Shown here piece after piece: positions 34,255 through 42,066 of a DNA stretch of 55,760 bases. The stretch's first letter is position 1; the number at the start of each line of letters is the position of its first letter. Both the position numbers and the translations under genes were made by a program. The DNA lies in assembly GCA_017381865.1 (NCBI GenBank), contig JAFOBJ010000029.1, forward strand, positions 1 through 55,760, written 5' to 3'. The notes under the pieces were generated by a model. It worked only from the letters and a program-made list of their open reading frames with translations. It did not search any database and was not told where the DNA came from. This DNA comes from Bacteroidales bacterium (GTDB lineage Bacteria; Bacteroidota; Bacteroidia; Bacteroidales; F082).

Positions 34255-35394
34255 ATGAAACAGATTCAAGGAACATCATATAATATCAATGACGATATAA
34301 TAGGAAGGATCACATTTGGGAAGAATATATTCTCTCGTTCAAATGAAATTCTTGTAAGTAATAATGTAGATAAGCCAGCATTTGGTTATTCTGCGACGAT
34401 AACATCCAATAAGTCAGTTATTGACAATAGTAAACCATATTGTATTGTTGACAATACAGATAGTTTCCACGAAGGGGATGTCGTTGTTGTCAATAATCAA
34501 GGAGAAGTTATATTTGTATATGAGATTTCCTCAAATCATAATGCGATAATGGCGACAGAACGCTGTAATCATCGTTGTATTATGTGCCCACAACCTCCAA
34601 TTGTTCAAGAAAAAGATAAAACTCCATTCAATCTGAAACTTATTTCATTATTTGACAAAGGGACTGAGGAAATTGGTATAACTGGAGGTGAGCCAACTCT
34701 CATAGGAGATAATCTTTTTGTGTTGATTAAGCACATACAGAAAGAACTTCCTAAAACTGCAATTAGTATCTTGTCAAATGGAGTAAGATTTGCAGATAAG
34801 GAGTTTGCTATGAAATTGGCAAAATGCCATCATCACGATTTACAGATAGATATCCCATTATTTTCGGATATAGCGGATGAACATAATCGAATTGTTGGAG
34901 CAAAAACATTTTACAAGACTATACAGGGATTATATAATTTAGCGTTATTCCGTCAAAGAATCGGTTTAAGGATTGTAGTCCATAAGCAAACTTATAAACG
35001 CTTGCCTCAGTTTGCGGATTTTATATATCATAATTTCCCTTTCGTCTCGCAAGTAGCATTTATGCAGATGGAAACAACAGGGTTGGCAAAAGAAAACTTC
35101 GATGAGCTATGGATTGACCCCTACGATTATAATAATGAACTGCGTGAAGCTGTTCTTCTTTTGGCTGACAGAGGTATGAAACCATATATTTATAATGCAC
35201 AATTATGTGTATTACCCGAAGATATACGATGCTATGCCCAACAATCAATCTCAGATTGGAAAGATATATATATATCAGAATGTGACGGTTGTTTGCTAAA
35301 AGGTCAATGTGCTGGTTTCTTTGCTTCAAATAAAGAGCATCATAGTAAGCATATTAAAAAAGTCGAGCACATATCAGAAGATATATCGTGTTAG
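34255..35394 (+). CDS. hxsC: HxsC, second radical SAM maturase of the Hxs system
   Basis: A 379-residue radical SAM protein always paired with HxsB in this system. The cluster motif is CNHRCIMC (C104, C108, C111), and the GGEP motif is GITGGEPTLIGD. The end ECDGCLLKGQCAGFF supplies further Cys typical of the family. About 100 residues precede the radical SAM core and probably form a peptide-binding region. It is 6 bases after hxsB and 35 before hxsA, so all are likely one transcript. Two radical enzymes for one peptide suggests two modifications or a heteromeric maturase; this is inference. Confidence 0.92.
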   Translation: MKQIQGTSYNINDDIIGRITFGKNIFSRSNEILVSNNVDKPAFGYSATITSNKSVIDNSKPYCIVDNTDSFHEGDVVVVNNQGEVIFVYEISSNHNAIMATERCNHRCIMCPQPPIVQEKDKTPFNLKLISLFDKGTEEIGITGGEPTLIGDNLFVLIKHIQKELPKTAISILSNGVRFADKEFAMKLAKCHHHDLQIDIPLFSDIADEHNRIVGAKTFYKTIQGLYNLALFRQRIGLRIVVHKQTYKRLPQFADFIYHNFPFVSQVAFMQMETTGLAKENFDELWIDPYDYNNELREAVLLLADRGMKPYIYNAQLCVLPEDIRCYAQQSISDWKDIYISECDGCLLKGQCAGFFASNKEHHSKHIKKVEHISEDISC

Positions 35395-35417
35395 TTCATT
35401 TATTGTTTAATTTTAAA

Positions 35418-35425
35418 AAGGAGGT
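35418..35425 (+). promoter_or_regulatory. hxsA: Strong Shine-Dalgarno before hxsA
   Basis: AAGGAGGT, four bases from the ATG. A near-full anti-16S match is unusual in Bacteroidota and favours the ATG at 35430 over an upstream GTG at 35388. Confidence 0.75.
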
Positions 35426-35429
35426 CTCA

Positions 35430-35696
35430 ATGAAGAAGCTTTTGTTCTTTGCTGTCTCTGCACTTCTTGCAGGTGCAAGCTATTGTTCCTCTGTTGGCGA
35501 AAAGATTGTTGCTAAAGTTACAAACAGCGACACTCAAATCGAGCAACAACAGGAACAAACATTGGTACTTGAACAATCGTCTGCCGAGTTTAAGTTACTC
35601 GCCAGTCATAGTTCACACAGTAGCCATAGCTCGCATAGTTCACACAGCAGCCACAGTTCGCACAGTTCTCATAGTTCACACTATTCGAGTAGATAA
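35430..35696 (+). CDS. hxsA: HxsA, secreted His-Xaa-Ser repeat precursor peptide
   Basis: An 88-residue peptide. Residues 1-20 are a Sec-type signal (MKKLLFFAVSALLAGASYCS); the Cys at 19 might be a lipobox but the -1 residue is Tyr, so this is uncertain. Residues 21-58 are a Gln/Glu-rich leader. From residue 59 comes eight HSS triplets plus HYSSR: nine His (60, 63, 66, 69, 72, 75, 78, 81, 84). The nucleotides vary among synonymous codons (CAT/CAC, AGT/AGC/TCA/TCG), so the repeat is kept at protein level. It is the last gene of the Hxs operon and the expected substrate of HxsB/HxsC. A terminator follows. Confidence 0.93.
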   Translation: MKKLLFFAVSALLAGASYCSSVGEKIVAKVTNSDTQIEQQQEQTLVLEQSSAEFKLLASHSSHSSHSSHSSHSSHSSHSSHSSHYSSR

Positions 35697-35715
35697 AGAA
35701 CTTGGTAAAATTAGG

Positions 35716-35747
35716 ATGGGAGTAGATTTTTCTGCTCCCATTTCTTT
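35716..35747 (+). terminator. Terminator of the Hxs operon
   Basis: Eleven-pair stem around ATGGGAG / CTCCCAT with a TTTT loop and T-rich tail, 20 bases past hxsA. Confidence 0.8.
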
Positions 35748-35765
35748 GCTATACTGTATCTATTG

Positions 35766-36257
35766 CTAAATTATGCCGTAATGTTTCTTTGTTGCATTAT
35801 CAAACACATCGGTTTCTTTTAGAAACTCCATTATTCTTTCTCTATCTTCATCAATAAGGCAGCCTTTCATTTTGCCATCTTTGTCTTTGATTTTGAGTTT
35901 AGAAATTTCAAAAATATCTGAACAATCTAACCAACTATCATAATCTAAAATCGCACGATAATTACGAACCTGTAACTGATATTGACAGTCAAGAAACTCT
36001 TTAGAATGATTTGATGGATCTATTTCTGAATTTATTAGCAATGCACCAACTGCTACACCTTCGGGCGTAAAGCCTATAATAACGATATATTTTAACCTAT
36101 CCTTATATCCTTTTTTTAAGGTCAAACCATCTTCTTCGTCTAACGGGACATAAATAATGTCTCCAACTTTAATTGAAGACATATCTACTTTCTCTTTATC
36201 AGCAATGATTGCCTTAAGTTTGCTTAAAGTGCCAGCTTTATCATCCATAATTAACAA
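35766..36257 (-). CDS. Probable toxin partner of the Panacea gene, PemK-like
   Basis: A protein of 160-163 residues. The middle has VGDIIYVPLDEEDGLTLKKGYKDRLKYIVIIG, the beta-barrel start seen in PemK/MazF-like endoribonucleases and related cap-less domains, followed by GVAVGALLINSEI. The rest is charged and helical. It follows the Panacea gene in a toxin-second order, overlapping it by 7 bases if the upstream ATG is used or separated by 2 if MDDK is the start. The PemK-like fold is from sequence resemblance; catalytic residues are not assured. It is convergent to the Hxs operon. Confidence 0.6.
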   Translation of the reverse strand: MLIMDDKAGTLSKLKAIIADKEKVDMSSIKVGDIIYVPLDEEDGLTLKKGYKDRLKYIVIIGFTPEGVAVGALLINSEIDPSNHSKEFLDCQYQLQVRNYRAILDYDSWLDCSDIFEISKLKIKDKDGKMKGCLIDEDRERIMEFLKETDVFDNATKKHYGII

Positions 36258-36811
36258 GACAAGGCATTTTTAACGAGTTGTTTCTCACGTATATAGTCTA
36301 CCATTGTCTCAGAAGCCTTACCAGCACGTGCTATATCAATAATAGTAATAAAGTTTTTCTGAGGATCATCCAACATACGTCTATTCGCTTCTTTCCAAGC
36401 TGAATCATGTGACATATCAGACAAATCATATGGATCTGCATCTTTGTATTTTTCAATAGCATCCTCTAAACATTTCTTATTCGCTCCTGATATATAATCC
36501 ATATCAGGAGACATTGAAGCATATACTTTCTTATCTCTAACTTCAATTCCCAATAGAAAATCTTTAAAATCACCTTCCAAAGGCTTTCCTTCAGCTATTT
36601 GTAATGCTTTATAGGTATAGGTTGGAACTGGTCCATGTTTAACCGCACGAAATGATTCATCAACTATAACCTTTCCATATTTTACTAAATGGTCTTGTTG
36701 AGCGAAATACAGAATCTTGAACAATTTGATATAATCCACTCCATCTGGGAAACTCTGCATAATGTAGAGTATCACAGCTTTAATTTTTGTTATTTGAATG
36801 AGACTTTTCAT
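36251..36811 (-). CDS. Panacea-domain (DUF4065-type) antitoxin
   Basis: A 186-residue protein from the ATG at 36811. The Panacea/SocA-like fold is seen in FPDGVDYIKLFKILYFAQQDHLVKYGKVI, FRAVKHGPVPTYTYKAL and DSAWKEANRRM. Panacea proteins act as antitoxins to many unrelated toxins and sit directly upstream of them, exactly as here. A TAnnTTTG element at 36835-36842 supports this start; the open frame extends further upstream but that part overlaps the promoter. Likely function: neutralise the toxin encoded next and stabilise the island or provide phage defence. Confidence 0.82.
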   Translation of the reverse strand: MKSLIQITKIKAVILYIMQSFPDGVDYIKLFKILYFAQQDHLVKYGKVIVDESFRAVKHGPVPTYTYKALQIAEGKPLEGDFKDFLLGIEVRDKKVYASMSPDMDYISGANKKCLEDAIEKYKDADPYDLSDMSHDSAWKEANRRMLDDPQKNFITIIDIARAGKASETMVDYIREKQLVKNALSC

Positions 36812-36834
36812 ATCACATATAATTATCCTGACTA

Positions 36835-36842
36835 CAAAGATA
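36835..36842 (-). promoter_or_regulatory. -7 promoter element of the toxin-antitoxin pair
   Basis: TATCTTTG on the minus strand, 23 bases before the antitoxin ATG. Confidence 0.55.
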
Positions 36843-37074
36843 CAACAATTATTCCAAATAATAGTTCTTATCAAGGGTAAAAAATAGTTTTAAGTATAAT
36901 ATAATAATATTTATGTAGTAAATTTGGCAATATTTAGTTTATACCATTTGTTATGTACCCAAAACGGACTAAACCTATTTTTGCTTAGGTAGCACTCAAA
37001 AAAGATGTTGACGAAAAGAGAAAGACGCTCATTCTTCTTTTTTCGCCAGCATTTATCTTAAAAATTCAAAAAAA

Positions 37075-37139
37075 TACACCCAATCTTGATTTTTGGGTGT
37101 AAAAAAAGGTGTAAATCTCGTAACTACTTGATTTACACC
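37075..37139. repeat. GGTGTAA repeats at the right island end; second hairpin is the tRNA-Ser(CGA) terminator
   Basis: Two back-to-back inverted repeats: TACACCCAA / TTGGGTGTA (37075-37101) and GGTGTAAAT / ATTTACACC (37108-37139). Read on the minus strand, the second is followed by seven T and can terminate tRNA-Ser(CGA). The word GGGTGTAA also occurs at 30337-30344. Such repeats flank tyrosine-integrase genes in many Bacteroidota elements. The stretch 36880-37074 holds no gene. Confidence 0.6.
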
Positions 37140-37147
37140 CTTTGCTG

Positions 37148-37234
37148 CGGAGGGAGAGGGATTCGAACCCTCGGACCGGGAGACCGGTCAACGGTTTTCG
37201 AGACCGCCCCATTCGACCACTCTGGCATCTCTCC
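37148..37234 (-). tRNA. tRNA-Ser, anticodon CGA
   Basis: Anticodon stem-loop GCGGTCTCGAAAACCG gives CGA. A long variable arm (GACCGGTCTCCCGGTC) and T-arm GAGGGTTCGAATCCCTC confirm tRNA-Ser. Acceptor GGAGAGA / TCCCTCC has one A-C mismatch at the fifth pair. CCA is not encoded. Confidence 0.93.
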
Positions 37235-37331
37235 TGTTTTTTTAAGTCTATAAGACAACAAGACTATAAGTTATTTGTTCGCAAACATTCTTTAGACTTT
37301 AGTCTTTTGCCTTTAGTCATTAAAGAACAAA

Positions 37332-37356
37332 AGCGACTTTCTAGTCGCTTCATCTC
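37332..37356 (-). terminator. Hairpin after tRNA-Ser(UGA) copy 2
   Basis: On the minus strand AGCGACT / AGTCGCT with a four-base loop followed by TTTGTT; same position as the terminator of copy 1. Confidence 0.65.
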
Positions 37357-37358
37357 CG

Positions 37359-37443
37359 CGGAGAAAGAGGGATTCGAACCCCCGGTACATTGCTGTACAA
37401 CGGTTTTCAAGACCGCCGCATTCGACCGCTCTGCCATTTCTCC
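37359..37443 (-). tRNA. tRNA-Ser, anticodon TGA (copy 2)
   Basis: Identical in mature sequence to the gene at 18299-18383: perfect GGAGAAA / TTTCTCC acceptor, anticodon TGA, long variable arm. The flanks are also partly alike for about 40 bases upstream of the gene, so this looks like a gene duplication. Confidence 0.96.
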
Positions 37444-37447
37444 GCTG

Positions 37448-37455
37448 CAAAGATA
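37448..37455 (-). promoter_or_regulatory. -7 promoter element of tRNA-Ser(UGA) copy 2
   Basis: TATCTTTG on the minus strand, four bases before the mature 5' end, as in copy 1. Confidence 0.6.
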
Positions 37456-37528
37456 CAAATTTTTCATTCCACGCAAGAGTTTTTCAAAAAAAATTATTTT
37501 TTTTATTTCATACACCAAATAAAAGCAG

Positions 37529-37536
37529 TATTTTTG
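37529..37536 (+). promoter_or_regulatory. -7 promoter element of the TPR regulator
   Basis: TATTTTTG, nine bases before the ATG at 37546, so the leader is at most a few bases. Confidence 0.5.
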
Positions 37537-37545
37537 TAATCAAAT

Positions 37546-39138
37546 ATGAGGCGTTTTTACAGAAATATTATATTTTTATCATTGATAATCACCATCTTGA
37601 ACTTGATTTCTTGTAGTGATGTGTCTAGGTCTTATTGTGAAGAAATACTTGATTATTCTTACACAGAAAATGACTCATTGATAGAATATAATATTGAATC
37701 CGCAAAGAAATGCGCAGAAAAATATCACAAACGCCCAGAATTTCTTCAAAAAATATCACAAATTTACTACTACGACGCTATTGAAGATTACTCTTCCAAT
37801 AATCCTTTACAAGCAACAAGGAAATTATATAACGCACTTTATTATATCAACAATTACATAACTAAAAACGAAAACACAAAATCTTACGACTATCAGTTTA
37901 GAGGTGAGATTTTCGAAAGACTCGGTGATATTTATAAAGACATCAACTCGCTTAAACCTGCAGCAGTTCTTTACGACAAAGCCCTCTCCGACTACGAATC
38001 GTCAAACAATAATGAAAAAGCAATAAACATTTTATTGAAAACTGGCAAATTGTACCAATACAATCACATGCCTAATATTGCCATGATTCACTTCGAAATG
38101 GCTGAAGAAAAAGACAATATTCCTAATAACATATATAGAAAAATTATCGACAATAAGATTACAACTCTATATGAATTAAATGATTATGCCAAAGCAGATT
38201 CCATATTCAAAAATCATTTTAACATAAAGATACAAGACTACGATTTCCATTCTGCAATAGGAACAAAATATTTTTACGAAAGGGATTATATCAAAGCTCT
38301 CCCCCATCTTAAATATTGTTTTGAAAATGGCAACCAACAGGAGAAACTGATGTTTTCAGAAAAACTAGCTGAATCTTATTTCAACATCAACGACCATGAA
38401 AATGAAATGTCTTACATACAACATCAGGCTAAAAACAATTCTGTAGAAATCAGAAGAACACCTCTTAAATTAGATCTCGAGAAACTATATGACATTAACA
38501 GCAATATCATAAATGACAAAAACGAAATAGCAAAAAACAATGACAGTTATATAATAATCATATCATTAATTTTCGCAACAATAATATTATCAATTCTTGT
38601 CAACTTTAATATAGACAATAAACACAACAGGGTGAAATTCATTTCTGTACAAGAAACCATTAACAGAAATAAGGGAATTATTGAATCCAAAGACAAAATC
38701 ATAGACAATATTTCCAAGAAACTCAACGATTTAACACCTAATGAAAGCTTTGAAGAAGCATATAATCATTTCTGCGAAAGTATTATTTACACAAAAATAA
38801 AATCTTCATTAGAAGGAATTACAATCTTAACAAAAAACGTTCAAGATTATAGCAAACTTCAGCTATCTAACAAAGACATCATTTCTCTTACTAAGACATT
38901 TAACAGTCATTTCCCAAAAGCAATCCATTCGCTTAAAGAAGAATATGCAAGCATCACAACAAGCGATATTAAATTCATAATTCTTTATTTCATGAATTTA
39001 AACAATACCGAAATCGCCGTTCTTTTAGGTTTAACTTACGGAGCCGCAAATAAAAGAAGTAATAAAATCAAAAACACATTCAATATCAAAAGTGATTTAA
39101 GCCAATTTTTATTAACATTTGTTAAATCGAATTTCTAA
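37546..39138 (+). CDS. Membrane-anchored TPR protein with C-terminal HTH-like domain
   Basis: A 530-residue protein with a lipoprotein-like N-terminus (LNLISCSD, Cys near residue 23). TPR-like helical repeats fill residues ~50-320 (e.g. AAVLYDKALSDYESSNNNEKAINILLK). A single TM helix follows at about 340-360 (YIIIISLIFATIILSILVNF), then a coiled linker and a C-terminal helical domain with NNTEIAVLLGLTYGAANKRSNKIKN, close to LuxR/sigma-region-4-type HTHs. Bacteroidota use this layout to pass an outside signal to a DNA-binding end across the membrane. The target is unknown; the next gene, for a GWxTD protein, has its own promoter. Confidence 0.75.
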   Translation: MRRFYRNIIFLSLIITILNLISCSDVSRSYCEEILDYSYTENDSLIEYNIESAKKCAEKYHKRPEFLQKISQIYYYDAIEDYSSNNPLQATRKLYNALYYINNYITKNENTKSYDYQFRGEIFERLGDIYKDINSLKPAAVLYDKALSDYESSNNNEKAINILLKTGKLYQYNHMPNIAMIHFEMAEEKDNIPNNIYRKIIDNKITTLYELNDYAKADSIFKNHFNIKIQDYDFHSAIGTKYFYERDYIKALPHLKYCFENGNQQEKLMFSEKLAESYFNINDHENEMSYIQHQAKNNSVEIRRTPLKLDLEKLYDINSNIINDKNEIAKNNDSYIIIISLIFATIILSILVNFNIDNKHNRVKFISVQETINRNKGIIESKDKIIDNISKKLNDLTPNESFEEAYNHFCESIIYTKIKSSLEGITILTKNVQDYSKLQLSNKDIISLTKTFNSHFPKAIHSLKEEYASITTSDIKFIILYFMNLNNTEIAVLLGLTYGAANKRSNKIKNTFNIKSDLSQFLLTFVKSNF

Positions 39139-39245
39139 GGAAATCATTTTCATATACATTTGGTTTATAATTTATTACAAAGATTTTGTCGATACTTTTC
39201 CATAAAATAAAAGTTAAAATTTATTGACATTTCTCAAAGTATAAG

Positions 39246-39253
39246 TATCTTTG
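39246..39253 (+). promoter_or_regulatory. -7 promoter element of the GWxTD gene
   Basis: TATCTTTG, 22 bases before the ATG at 39276. Confidence 0.6.
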
Positions 39254-39275
39254 CAGAACAAATTTTAACTTAAAA

Positions 39276-40754
39276 ATGAAAAGAATATTAACATTAGTTT
39301 TATTGTGCGTTCTATCTGCACAAATCATAGCACAAGAGAAAAATATCAACTCTTTTATTTCTTACGGAACATTTAACGTAACTGACAACAACTCTCCTTA
39401 TTTAGAAACCTACATCACTTTTGATTGCAGCAGTTTGACCTACATTAAACAATCTAATGGACAATATGAAGCTGCCATCAACTTAACAGTGTTATTTAAA
39501 CAAGGTGAATCCATCAAAAATTACGACAAATACACCGTCACCAGTCCTCAAGTAGCAGACACTGCAAATATTGATGGTTTCTTTATGGACATCCAACGTT
39601 ACTCATTGCCAAATGGCGAATATCAAATGGAAGTGACGATTGAAGACGCCAACAACATAAAAGAAAGACCTTTGAATGTCAATGAAACCATAATCATCGA
39701 TTTTCCTGAAAACATCTGTTTCTCAAGCATTATCGCACTTGAAAATTACAAACCAAGCAACTCAGAATCAGCGAAAAACGGCTACGAACTCATTCCTATG
39801 ATTATGCCTTACTATCCTGAATCTGTAAATAAATTAACATTTTACACTGAAGTTTATAACACCAAGAAACAACTCGGAGAAAACGAAAAATACCTCCTCA
39901 ACACATACATCAAAACATTCGAAAGCAATACTGTCGTAAGTAATTATTTCTTTACAAAAAGAATGAATGTAAAAGATACAGAAGTGATTATCAACACTAT
40001 CGACATCAGCAATCTTCCTTCTGGAAATTATTACCTCGCACTAGAAGCTCGTAATAGAAACAACGAAATAATAGGTTACAATCAATTCTTTTTCCAAAGA
40101 AGCAATTCAAACTACCAAATTGACAACTCTATTTTAGCATCTATTGCTCCTGAAAAAGTTTTCTCTGGCAATATCAACAACCTTGACACAATCAGAGAAT
40201 ATATAAGATCTTTAGAAGCTATTTCTTCACAAATCGAAAAAGAATACGCATTTAATTTGGTGAAAACCAATGATATTGAAACAATGCAACAATATTTCTA
40301 TAGCTTCTGGGCAAGTCGTAACGCTTTATCACCTAAAGAAGAATGGGAAAAATATTATGTCCAAGTCAAACGTGTAAACGCTTCATTCTCAGCTCATAGA
40401 TTAAAAGGTTACCAAACCGACAGAGGCATCGTATTCCTCAAATACGGCGCACCTGACAGAATTGTTCAAAACCACAATGAACCTGGCGCTTATCCTTACG
40501 AAATTTGGCATTACTACACATTAGACAATCAAAGAAACAAGAAGTTCGTGTTCATGACTCAAGATATTGCAACCAACGACTTCCAACTCATTCACTCTGA
40601 CGCTGTTGGCGAAATCAACAACAACAGATGGACAACCGAAATCTATTCAAGGACATATAGTCCTTACCAAGAATACTACAATGCCGACGGCAGCGTAAAT
40701 CCAGGAGTCAACTACGGCGATGAAGCCAAAGATTATTTCGACAACCCAAGATAA
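39276..40754 (+). CDS. GWxTD domain-containing secreted protein
   Basis: A 492-residue protein with a Sec signal (LVLLCVLSAQIIAQEK). The last ~130 residues show the GWxTD-family features WEKYYVQVKRVNASFS, GYQTDRGIVFLKYGAPDRIV, PYEIWHYY and KFVFMTQDI; the name motif itself has degenerated to GYQTD. The N-terminal ~330 residues are beta-rich. The family is common in Bacteroidota envelopes and has no assigned role. Single gene with promoter and terminator. Confidence 0.85.
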   Translation: MKRILTLVLLCVLSAQIIAQEKNINSFISYGTFNVTDNNSPYLETYITFDCSSLTYIKQSNGQYEAAINLTVLFKQGESIKNYDKYTVTSPQVADTANIDGFFMDIQRYSLPNGEYQMEVTIEDANNIKERPLNVNETIIIDFPENICFSSIIALENYKPSNSESAKNGYELIPMIMPYYPESVNKLTFYTEVYNTKKQLGENEKYLLNTYIKTFESNTVVSNYFFTKRMNVKDTEVIINTIDISNLPSGNYYLALEARNRNNEIIGYNQFFFQRSNSNYQIDNSILASIAPEKVFSGNINNLDTIREYIRSLEAISSQIEKEYAFNLVKTNDIETMQQYFYSFWASRNALSPKEEWEKYYVQVKRVNASFSAHRLKGYQTDRGIVFLKYGAPDRIVQNHNEPGAYPYEIWHYYTLDNQRNKKFVFMTQDIATNDFQLIHSDAVGEINNNRWTTEIYSRTYSPYQEYYNADGSVNPGVNYGDEAKDYFDNPR

Positions 40755-40800
40755 TGAAAGTAATTTCTTACCACACCACATATTTTATTTATACTCAAAA

Positions 40801-40828
40801 GGCTCTCAGAAATGGGAGTCTTTTTTTT
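40801..40828 (+). terminator. Terminator of the GWxTD gene
   Basis: GGCTCTC / GGGAGTC stem (two G-T pairs) followed by eight T, 47 bases past the stop. Confidence 0.8.
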
Positions 40829-40829
40829 A

Positions 40830-40918
40830 AGGCTACAAGACCACAAGACTAAAAGTGTATTAACTATTAATTTTAATTATTACTTATTGACTTGTTGACA
40901 TATTGTCTTGTTGTCTTT
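40830..40918. repeat. Degenerate repeats before the glycosyltransferase
   Basis: CTACAAGACCACAAGACT then GACTTGTTGACATATTGTCTTGTTGTC: the same short words in opposite orientations. Confidence 0.6.
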
Positions 40919-40923
40919 TTTCT

Positions 40924-40931
40924 TATCTTTG
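40924..40931 (+). promoter_or_regulatory. -7 promoter element of the glycosyltransferase, five bases from the ATG
   Basis: TATCTTTG with only CGCTC before the ATG at 40937; predicts a leaderless transcript. Confidence 0.55.
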
Positions 40932-40936
40932 CGCTC

Positions 40937-41956
40937 ATGAAAAAAGTAGCGGTTGTCATATTGAATTATAACGGTAAAAAGTTTCTGGAAAAGTTCCTTC
41001 CTATTGTCATTGAAAACAATGCCGAATTTGCTGAGATTATCGTTGCTGACAATAAATCTACCGATGACTCTGTAGATTTCATGAGACAAAACTTCCCTAA
41101 TATCAGATTGATTGTTAACGACTTCAACGGAGGCTTCGCTACTGGTTATAATGTCGCCTTACGACAAGTTGAAGCAGAATATTACATCTTGCTCAATTCT
41201 GATATTGAAGTCACACCAAATTGGATTGAACCAGTCATCGAACTGATGGACAAGGATGAAAACATTGCTGCCTGTCAACCTAAGATTTTATCATATTACG
41301 AAAAGACAAAATTCGAATATGCTGGAGCTGCAGGCGGTTTTATTGACAAATACGGCTACCCTTTCTGTCGCGGAAGATTGTTCCAAGATTTAGAAACCGA
41401 TAACGGACAATATAACGACATAAAAGAAATATTCTGGGCAACAGGAGCTTGCATGTTCGTCAGAGCATCTCTTTATCATAAACTCGGCGGATTAGACGAC
41501 GATTTCTTCGCCCACATGGAAGAAATAGATTTGTGCTGGAGAATGAAAAACGCAGGATATAAAATAATGTACTGCCCAGACTCAAAAATATACCACATCG
41601 GTGGCGGCACATTACCAAAGTCATCTGCAAGAAAGACTTACCTCAACTTCAGAAACAACCTTTCTTTATTGATGAAAAACCTTCCGAAAGGAAAAGTCTT
41701 CGGAACAATATTATACAGATTTTTCTTAGATTGGATTGCAGCATTTAAATTCTTGTGCGGCGGCAGTTTCGCCGACTTCTTCGCTGTGACACGCGCACAC
41801 TGCAGTTTCTTGCGACATATTCCTTATTTAAGAAAGAAAAGAAGAAAACTCACTCAAAACAAAGTTTCTCAAATTTATAAGAAAAATATAGTTTTCAAAT
41901 ATTTCTTAGGTAAAAAGAAATTATACAGCGAATTGGATAACAAAGACTTTTCGTAA
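40937..41956 (+). CDS. Family 2 glycosyltransferase, rhamnosyltransferase-like
   Basis: A 339-residue cytoplasmic enzyme with a GT-A fold. Nucleotide-binding start: VAVVILNYNGKKFLEKFLP. The DXD-like metal site is YYILLNSDIEV, the acceptor region is GGLDDDFFAHMEEIDLCWRMKNAGYKI, followed by HIGGGTLPKSS. These features are typical of enzymes that add a sugar to a lipid-linked or polysaccharide acceptor. No other polysaccharide gene is adjacent, so the product is unknown. The ATG at 40937 is set by the promoter element that lies 5 bases upstream; longer upstream frames would include the promoter. Confidence 0.88.
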   Translation: MKKVAVVILNYNGKKFLEKFLPIVIENNAEFAEIIVADNKSTDDSVDFMRQNFPNIRLIVNDFNGGFATGYNVALRQVEAEYYILLNSDIEVTPNWIEPVIELMDKDENIAACQPKILSYYEKTKFEYAGAAGGFIDKYGYPFCRGRLFQDLETDNGQYNDIKEIFWATGACMFVRASLYHKLGGLDDDFFAHMEEIDLCWRMKNAGYKIMYCPDSKIYHIGGGTLPKSSARKTYLNFRNNLSLLMKNLPKGKVFGTILYRFFLDWIAAFKFLCGGSFADFFAVTRAHCSFLRHIPYLRKKRRKLTQNKVSQIYKKNIVFKYFLGKKKLYSELDNKDFS

Positions 41957-41980
41957 AAAAAAGCGCCACTTCCATCACTT

Positions 41981-42066
41981 TGCGTTAGGGATTGGAGCGG
42001 CATCCTTTTGAAGCGTAGCGGAAAAAGATATAGCGGAAAGCCCGACGGCGATAGCCGGAACGCCCA
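41981..42066 (+). repeat. 86-bp dispersed repeat, copy B
   Basis: Pairs with copy A at 11766-11851 (inverted, three mismatches). It lies between the glycosyltransferase stop and aroQ. Confidence 0.9.

Noticed and set aside
35600-35696. Short regularly spaced repeats as a CRISPR array
   Set aside because: The unit is nine bases, varies by synonymous codons, and is inside the hxsA reading frame; there are no spacers.
35449-35769. Alternative-frame protein over hxsA
   Set aside because: A frame shadow of the repeat; it lacks a good start site and runs across the terminator.
37142-37522. Open frames on both strands through the two tRNA-Ser genes
   Set aside because: Same false-gene type as at 18207; the DNA is occupied by two tRNAs.
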